Source: Sweltsa coloradensis (lineage: Eukaryota > Arthropoda > Insecta > Plecoptera > Chloroperlidae). From it: DNA of 64,000 nucleotides. Within the stretch, counting starts at the first letter, position 1. Every line of letters starts with the position of its first letter. The position numbers and the translations under genes are program-made. The notes below the pieces were generated by a model, which did not search any database, had not been told where the DNA came from, and saw nothing but the letters and a program-made list of their open reading frames with translations. Shown here piece after piece: positions 57,091 through 64,000 of the stretch. The stretch is taken from contig JAMZAV010000307.1 of the NCBI GenBank assembly GCA_024449915.1, positions 372,001 through 436,000 on the forward strand, read 5' to 3'.

Positions 57091-57904
57091 TGGATGAGCG
57101 TAGCGAGCGTAGCGAGCGAAGCGAAGATTCCATTTCACTACACTGGAGAAAAAAATCCGGAAGGTTTTTTTTTTTTCTTTCTTTTTTTTTTCTGTATTTT
57201 TGTGTGTTTGTCAGCACGATTCCGGCTAAACCGATACTCCAATTGCGATGAAATTTTATGGAGGCCTTCGAAATCTCTGAACTTAGAACTGCCACGTTTT
57301 TGAGCGCAATCGGGAAATTTTTCTCATAAAAAACGCAATTTTACGATTTTTTCGATTTTTAAAAAAATTCTTCGACTTATAACACCTACATACTTTATCC
57401 GATTGTAATGATTTTTTCACAGAACCTTAATTTTATGAATTAAGATATTTGTGTGAAATTTGAGCGTAATCGAAAAATTATTTCTCGTGAAAATCGAAAT
57501 TTTCCTTTTTTTTTTTTTCTTTTTTAAAATAATTCTATTGATTTATAACACCTACATGCTTTATTCTTTTGTAATGATTTTTTCACAGAACCTTAATTTT
57601 ATGAATTTATATTATTCGTGTTAAATTTGAGCGCAATCGAATAATTATTTCTTATAAAAATTGCAATTTTACGATTTTTTTTTTTTAAATTACGATTAAT
57701 TAAAAAAATTAAGTAACTTTTTAATTTAATTTAATTTAATTAAAAAAATAAAGTTAATTTTTTATTAAATTTAATTTAATAAAAAAATCTTCGACTAAGT
57801 AATGATTTTTTCACAGAACAACAGAAAATCCGCGTAACACATGGCAGCTCAATGCAACATATACGCTCATCCAACAAACGCGGGGACTTAAGCGTTTTCC
57901 TAGT
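57091..57904 (+). mobile_element. Helentron-like non-autonomous element (copy C)
   Basis: The 5' end is TGGATGAGCGTAGCGAGCGT, with AGCG(A/T) reiterations. The 3' end is CGCTCATCCAACAAACGCGG, then GGACTTAAGCGTTTTCCTAGT. The interior has 166-bp subrepeats (AATGATTTTTTCACAGAACC at 57407 and 57573) and an A+T-rich TTTAATTTAATTTAATT tract. It is 814 bp with no ORF of note. It has the same termini as A and B but the interior of E, so interiors and ends have been shuffled between subfamilies. Confidence 0.7.
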
Positions 57905-59876
57905 AAGATAAATAAATGTTAATTAGAGAAAACTTGGTCGTTGTGTTTCACGGAAGTGACCCAGAGTAGAGAGGGGGGAAGGGGGTGGGAGAGAAAGAAT
58001 AAAGAGGGCAGGATCATAATAAATAGATGCTAATGCGAGTTTCTGAATAAGATAACAGTTATTCGGATAAGTTATACAGAAGTGAGAAGAATATATAAGA
58101 GTTTGAGGAAACAAAGATGCAGGTGTTCAGTGCGGTGGGGGATGAAACAATGACGCCCTAGAATCTACTATACATTATACAACTTGGGTCAGTTAACAAT
58201 GTTAGATGAGCTCGGGCAAACCAGGTTTTACTGCAGAATGCAGAGGTTTATTCTGGATCACTTGGAAGCTCTATCGTTCTTCCTATGGGATTGTGGTTTA
58301 ATGTTGTAATGTAGCAAGTAAATTGTTTAGTAAATGACAGTCTCAAGGCAAAACAATAAATGTTGGTTGTTATTTCCCAAACCAAAAAAGGTGACAATTT
58401 ATAAAAATGTAGAAGTGATTCTGATTGCGACTTTCGTATAAACCTTCGTATATTGAAAAAATCTCGAGTGAAAATTGGAAGTCAAAATGTAGTATATAAT
58501 ATATAATGAAAGAATTCGTTAGGTTTGGTGAACAAACAGCGGTTATTATCTGGACATTCGACATTGTTAACAAAGTTAATACAAGCGTCTTAAACTTAAA
58601 CGCTTAGAGATAGAACCGAACCTAATAACCATTTATAACTGTATTGGGTATGTTGAAACACTTTTATTTTACTTTAGGGACTATAACACACAAAAAATAT
58701 TTTAAACACATAATCTTTAGCAAAATACTACAATGAACTGACCATTAAAAACGATATCTTGTATCTGTAATTTTACAGGATTTAAAAAAAATGTTTTGAT
58801 CCTGAAATGAGCAAAAAATTTGCGTCTTTGTGAATTTATTAAATCGGTATAAACCTGCTTATTTTTTGTTCCACAGCAATACTAGAGCACTGTACTAATC
58901 TAAAATGTCCATTTACAACATCGTGCCTTGAAACTGGGCACGAATATACATACACTCAAACACGCCAAAATAAACATTACAAAATCAAACCCCTTCTTTG
59001 GTAATCAGCATATTTGGACAGAACCACTTGTCCAAATTATAAAACAAAATATATTATATTTACAGAAACGGCTGTCAAATACGTCAATAATGGCAAATCT
59101 TTTTTGGTTCAAAATACTCCAATATCTCCGGGCATAAAGTTCGTCCCCATGGTATTTCTTATGGTAGATTTTTGCCGATGAAAACTATCTCGAAAATATT
59201 TTTCTGGTCATGAAAAACTCATTATCCTTCCACTCTCTAAATTTATAACATAATAGCCTGAATGATTTTTCCGCCGCGTTTTCCCATGTTAAAGTAAAAT
59301 AACTTTCCGACGAGACAAGAAGGAGTTTTGTTTCTTGACACAATCTCAAGTCACATTTAACAAAACAAACTCTTTGTTTTTAACGTGATACAAGGTATTT
59401 GTCAAGAGAATTGTTTCTCTTTGTACACTCAGTTATAAGAGCGTTACGTCCTGTGTTTGTCTAGTAGTAATTACTATTTGCTGTGTATGTTGGAAGAGGG
59501 GGCTGAAGTGAACTACATGTTGACTTATCTAGGACGTAGTAACATGTAATTAAATAGAGCAAGTTGGATATGGAAAACAATTAACTTGTTCAAATCTACG
59601 TTACTCCACTCTTGAAAAGATGGTGTAAATTAACAGAAGTCAGAATTCATATTTCGTGTCAAGTGATTAAAAGTTAAAATACAATTTCAACTACTACTTT
59701 TCCAAACACAAAATAAAAGTAAACATGAAGTAGAAGTTTTGAACTTATTTTAATATAGGACGTGAAATCTACGAGCAGAATTGAATGTTCTCAAAGAGGA
59801 AATAAACCAAGTTCAAGGCCTTAGTTTCCTGCAAATCCGTCAAATCTGCCACATCATATATGAATGATATAAATAT
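57905..59876. other. A+T-rich DNA, no gene recognised
   Basis: Only short chance frames. 57960-58010 is purine-rich. Confidence 0.35.
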
Positions 59877-60150
59877 TTTATTTATTAATTTATTCATTTA
59901 ACGTCTATTTAATTCAGTTATAAAAACTGATTTACAAATGAGGATAACCAAATAAATCTAATTACATAGATGCAGACACAACAATGAACTACATTTAAGT
60001 AAATATTTGAAATAGTTATATTACAACAATGCATTAAAAACTCAACAAAATTGGTAACAAATAAAAAGGATATTAAATGCAATTAACGAATGAATCAAAT
60101 ATAAAAGAGGGTGGGGAATGAAAAGAAAAGAAAAGAAACAGGAAAAATAT
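59877..60150 (-). mobile_element. LINE-like 3' end fragment, copy 3
   Basis: The minus strand matches 52190-52495: a CTTTTCTTTTCTTTTC polypyrimidine tract, ATATTTGATTCATTCGTTAA, TCCTTTTTATTTGTTACCAA, ATTAGATTTATTTGGTTATC, CAGTTTTTATAACTGAATTA, then an AATGAATAAATTAATAAA-type tail. Confidence 0.7.
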
Positions 60151-60846
60151 ATATATATTAGAGTATCGGAATAATACAGTAATTTTTTTAAGTTCCACGA
60201 CAAAAAATACCAAAAATATCAAACAAATAGTGTTTGATTGAATACCGATTGTAATATTTATGTAAAACTAAATAATTTCTGATTAAGAGCGCAGTTACAC
60301 GTTTTAGAAATCACTTCTCAAAAAGTATTAACTTTGTTTTTACTCCACTTTCAAATGTTATTATCTTCGTACAGGAAGTGATGGAAAAATTCAAGCTTAT
60401 GGTGCAAAAATGCGCAGAAATGGTGTATTGTGGTTTGATTCGATTTTGAAAATGAGGGAGTCTCGATTTACTTGTCTCCTCCTTCTTGAAATGCGAAGAG
60501 AACCGAAATAATTGGTGTGGAAACGAGGAGAGTGGTGCAAAAATATGACACTTCTTGGGTTAAAGGGTGTTGGAGTGGGAGGGGGGGGGGGGACCAATTT
60601 ATTGAACTGGTCTAAACTTCCCGCGTTCTATTATAGATGTCACTGCAACCGCTTTGCTTTGTTGGTGGGAAGTTTCGTTTTCATCAGAAGCTTCCTGCAA
60701 AATGTGTTTGGTAAACGCTAATTGGAAACGTCTCCCACTCACTCTACCCCTACACCTGAACACAATGCCTCGTCCTGCCTATCAGCCAATCAGCCAACGA
60801 CAACCGCCCCTCATCCCCTCACCCCTCTAGCCAAGTTACTTATTTA
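60151..60846. other. No gene recognised; poly-G at 60581-60592
   Basis: Unique A+T-rich sequence with one G homopolymer; 60720-60840 is C-rich. Confidence 0.35.
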
Positions 60847-61190
60847 ACTACCGCTAATATTAAAACCACGCAAAATTAACTGATTTTAGTGATATTTCAC
60901 TAATCTCTACTCAAATCGAAAAAGTGACTTGCAAATCCTATTTAGAACTGTAGTCCGAGTGGAAAAATATTGAAAAATTATGATAAGTACGACTTTTTAA
61001 TAAGAAATGTAATTATTTGTTTAGTTCCGTAAAACAGTACTGATAGCAATATTTGAATACTTTTTAATGTAAAATATAGTTTAAAGAAATCAACATAGGT
61101 CCTACAAATAAAGTTTACACTTTTTGAAGCGTTTTGAGTAAAAATCACTAAAATCCGTTTCTTTCACGTGGTTTTAATATTGGCGGTAGT
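60847..61190. mobile_element. MITE-like element with about 50-bp terminal inverted repeats
   Basis: Left ACTACCGCTAATATTAAAAC, CACG, later GATTTTAGTGATATTTCACT. Right, reverse complemented: ACTACCGCCAATATTAAAAC, CACGTG, later GATTTTAGTGATTTTTACTC. It is 344 bp, A+T-rich inside, with no transposase. A target-site duplication is not obvious, so the superfamily is unassigned. Confidence 0.8.
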
Positions 61191-63239
61191 CCTCCCTCTT
61201 AAGAAACATCGCCCCTCTCTCCCCTCCCTCCCGCCTCCAGCTCGGACGTTCAATATGTCACTGTCAACCTACCTCGTCTAATTACAAACTCTCGCAATCA
61301 CAGTCGCCCAAGTCATCAGTCAGAGAAAACTTTTAATGGTGGCACTCTTGCAAACAAAACTTCGCATCTCTCTCAGATACACCAACTTGACAAGGTTAAA
61401 CCTATAGAAACACAAGGAAGTTTCTCGCTGTTGGGTTCAGCTACCTGCTCTGATAAACACGTCCCTCGGTGTAATCTAAAGGGGTGTTACTATTGTGAAG
61501 GGTTGATGTGTCAATTAAAATCTGATTGTAAATTGTTCACACCGCCTAGTTCATCAACATTCTACCGTGTACGGTAAACTGTTTGACGCCGTTCACTTGT
61601 TTAAACAACTACCTTTACTTGCTCCCCCACATTCATGTTTAATGCATACGATTACGGAGTGAAGGAACACGGTTTAGTTATTTTGGGGTGTTTACACTAC
61701 CTGTCACAAAACATCTAATCTGCTTTTCACTTCCTCAGCTAGCTTCATAGCACCCGGGCTCAGTTATTTACTCATGTAATTCCGTACCCGTTTTAATTAT
61801 TACTGGTATAAAACACAGGTTGAATATTAAGAGGATTAGCTGAGACTAGCGAGGGACTCAGCTTTCAGATGATTGCAGCTAAACGGTTACTAGTATCATG
61901 ATCATATTTTGCGGAAACCTTAATGAAGAACCGTTATTTATATTTCTACACTCGGTTGCGAAGAAATAGCCTTAAACAATCAATGCGGGACAAATGCCCG
62001 AAAAATCGAAAAAAACGAAAATCCCTAAAATGAGTTCCAAATCAAGAAAATCCAATTAAACCTGTTAACTTTAGGGTTATAATATTAGCATGCACGTTCC
62101 CGGTTTACAGCATATTTTAACGTTAAGATCCAGTTCGTAATATGCTTTAAAATATACTATGTTGTTTGAACAAATTGCCCAAAATTTGGGATTTCACGTT
62201 TTTTTAATAAATTGATTAAAAAGTTATTTTAATAATATGTTTATAATTTTTTTTATTTTTTCATGTAATTAAGTGTTATAAATATATATATTATCAACCG
62301 TTTATAAAAAATAAAAACAACACAACAACAACAACATTATCTCGTCTCTGACTTACTAAGCATAATACATTTCGTGATGTGCTCAACTTTTGGATCAGAA
62401 ATGTATGTAAATCTATTTATGCATTTATGCAAATTTCTTTATGCATTATGTAGTATTATACGACTCAAAATGAAGATACTCATTATTATTATGCCTCTAT
62501 AGAGATATGAGACGTGTCACACTACGACCCAGGACACAACAGATGTTGTTATTGCTAGTAGCATCATACACTGCATTCCCTGCAGGCAGAGAGAATGTGT
62601 GTACTCACAAACTACATGGCATGAGTGCTTATGAGAGCTAAATATCGTACAGTACACCTGTTAACCCCTGAACTGAAGGCAACTTATCACCCGCCCGACT
62701 AATTATACCACTCAAAACTATATTACATCAATTCCGTACACAACGGAAATTTACATCTAACTGCGCTCTGGGCTTGTTATACAATGGTAAAGCTACTCTT
62801 AGAACAAAGTGAATGGTATTATATTTATATTGTGTTTAATCACATCTGACAACAGATATTTCACACACAAGCGCCAAGTAATTTATTCTCAACAGTAAAA
62901 AATACACATTTATCACAATTTAAAACAATACATATACATAGAAATAAATACACATACAAAAGTTATAATAAGGGGGTTAGATTTATGCTGTATTCTTAGT
63001 TGTCGACCACTTTGCAAACGTAACTGTTTCCGTTGTGTTACTTACTTAAGGAACTCACGAAATAATATATAATTGATAGCTATTAATATTATTGTTCAGT
63101 GTCAATGGTAAAGTTAGCTTTCTATATTATAATTTGCTGTATTTAATCTAGGACAGAGCGGGTAGAGGTTTTGAAAGAAGGGTCTGGTTTAGGTACGTTA
63201 CTGTTTCGTGTTTTATGGTCGGGTAGGGAAAACTTATAA
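61191..63239. other. No gene recognised
   Basis: 61190-61400 is C-rich and slightly GC-richer. The rest is A+T-rich without ORFs, exon signals or matches to other repeats. Confidence 0.35.
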
Positions 63240-63560
63240 TACTGCGTGTAAAAATGGATATTCAATTGAATTGAATTGTGAAGAATCCTCAATTATGATT
63301 TTTTTCCAATTAATTTCTTTTGTCTGCATTTTCATTGAATGGCATTTTGCATAGGCCTACAATATACATGAATTAAAAATTGACTGGACCGGCACCTCCA
63401 CCAATCAAGTTTGTAAATCCTGGACCGGCACCTCCACCATTCCCTTAAATATATATATGTTTGCTACCCGAAAATCAGGTGCCTTTTTTGAGTGTCGGTT
63501 TGGCCTCCAGGAACCCAATCCAACCCAAAATTTCGGGTATCCGACCGAACACCACTAATT
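63240..63560 (+). repeat. Larger repeat carrying paired GC-rich motifs, copy 2
   Basis: 63240-63370 aligns with 55808-55940. Motifs at 63386-63403 (GGACCGGCACCTCCACCA) and 63422-63441 (GGACCGGCACCTCCACCATT) are 36 bp apart. Downstream GCTACCCGAAAATCAGGTGC, TTTTTTGAGTGTCGGTTTGG and a CGGGTATCC word resemble the decayed repeat at 19159-19275. Confidence 0.8.
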
Positions 63561-64000
63561 TTACCTCATGTTATTGTGAAAAACTTCTAATGATCGATAA
63601 GCAAACAAATAAAGTAAATTAAAACGTACATGCACGCTCGTATCATCCGGTTCTGAGTGCTAGAGTTCTTGCTGAATCAGGACAAGTTAATGGGCCTAAG
63701 AGTAAACTTTGAGTAGGATAGAAACCACATCACGTCAACATCAGCGAACCCTAAGGTGGAAAGAACTTAGCTAATTCAATATATTATGTGAGAGAGGAAA
63801 GTTTAGGGTCATTCCTCTTTTCTGGGGGGGGGGGGGGTCCAGTGGTGTTAACACTGTGTAGGTCTTGGAATACTTTGAGTGTTAATCAATTAATATTTAA
63901 CAAGGACGGGTCCGGGGGTACCTTAAAGAGGTAGAAAAGCTTCTTAATAAACTGATATTCAAAGAAGAATTAAAAAATAAAATAATTCGCCGTACGTTGA
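63561..64000. other. No gene recognised; poly-G at 63825-63837
   Basis: A+T-rich with one 13-base G run. Confidence 0.35.

Noticed and set aside
57094..57303. Phe-rich ORF at 57.1 kb and its antisense partner
   Set aside because: They lie wholly inside Helentron-like copy C and come from its poly-T tract and AGCG reiterations.
13920..63838. G/C homopolymer runs (8246, 13920, 25028, 60581, 63825)
   Set aside because: Each is a single 9-13-base run with no shared flank, most likely simple slippage or a sequencing-length uncertainty.

Overview
This is A+T-rich eukaryotic nuclear DNA, most plausibly from an arthropod (probably an insect) with a large, repeat-filled genome. The evidence is a 5S-rRNA-derived SINE family, several tRNA-derived SINE families, a non-LTR reverse transcriptase, Helentron-like non-autonomous elements, and long A+T-rich non-coding stretches with short exon-like islands. 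There are no operons, ribosome binding sites or prokaryotic gene arrays. The species cannot be named from the sequence.

Conventional gene content is very low. (1) A likely first coding exon of a secreted or membrane protein lies at 16321-16402; it encodes a signal peptide and ends at a phase-1 GT donor. A CpG-rich, promoter-like block sits upstream at 15530-15800. (2) A single-exon F-box/leucine-rich-repeat gene at 25191-26346 is broken by in-frame stops and frameshifts but keeps 3' polyadenylation signals. (3) A 5'-truncated LINE at 44747-45803 retains an intact C-terminal reverse-transcriptase ORF with the FVDD catalytic motif. (4) A CpG-rich block with a consensus TATA box at 36000-36341 looks like a real core promoter and is followed by a 23-codon ORF. 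A weaker signal-peptide-like ORF is at 21330.

Layout: 0.6-1.3 kb holds a foldback element nested in a tRNA-SINE. 4-6.4 kb holds microsatellites and a 5S-SINE. 6.8-8.1 kb holds a Helentron-like element and a tRNA-SINE. 10.2-13.2 kb holds two Helentron-like copies in opposite orientation. 15-16.4 kb holds a 5S-SINE, the CpG block and the signal-peptide exon. 16.4-25 kb is a putative intron with repeats. 25.2-26.8 kb holds the F-box pseudogene and a short terminal-repeat element. 27-36 kb holds SINEs, tandem duplications and a promoter. 37.8-40.4 kb is a 2.6-kb near-perfect inverted repeat. 44.7-45.8 kb is the LINE. 50.9-51.45 kb is a young 77-bp hairpin-bearing satellite. 52-57.9 kb holds a LINE 3' end, 5S-SINEs and Helentron-like elements. 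59.9-63.5 kb holds a LINE 3' end, a MITE and a GC-motif repeat.

The most striking unexplained signal is a conserved GC-rich motif (GACCCGGCACCTCCACCAAA and close variants). It recurs about 13 times on both strands in otherwise A+T-rich DNA, and in two loci it occurs as a pair spaced exactly 36 bp apart. Other points of interest are the 2.6-kb foldback (possible hairpin-RNA source), a 3' tail shared by unrelated SINE families, and a terminal sequence shared by two families of Helentron-like elements. All identities and alignments are by eye.
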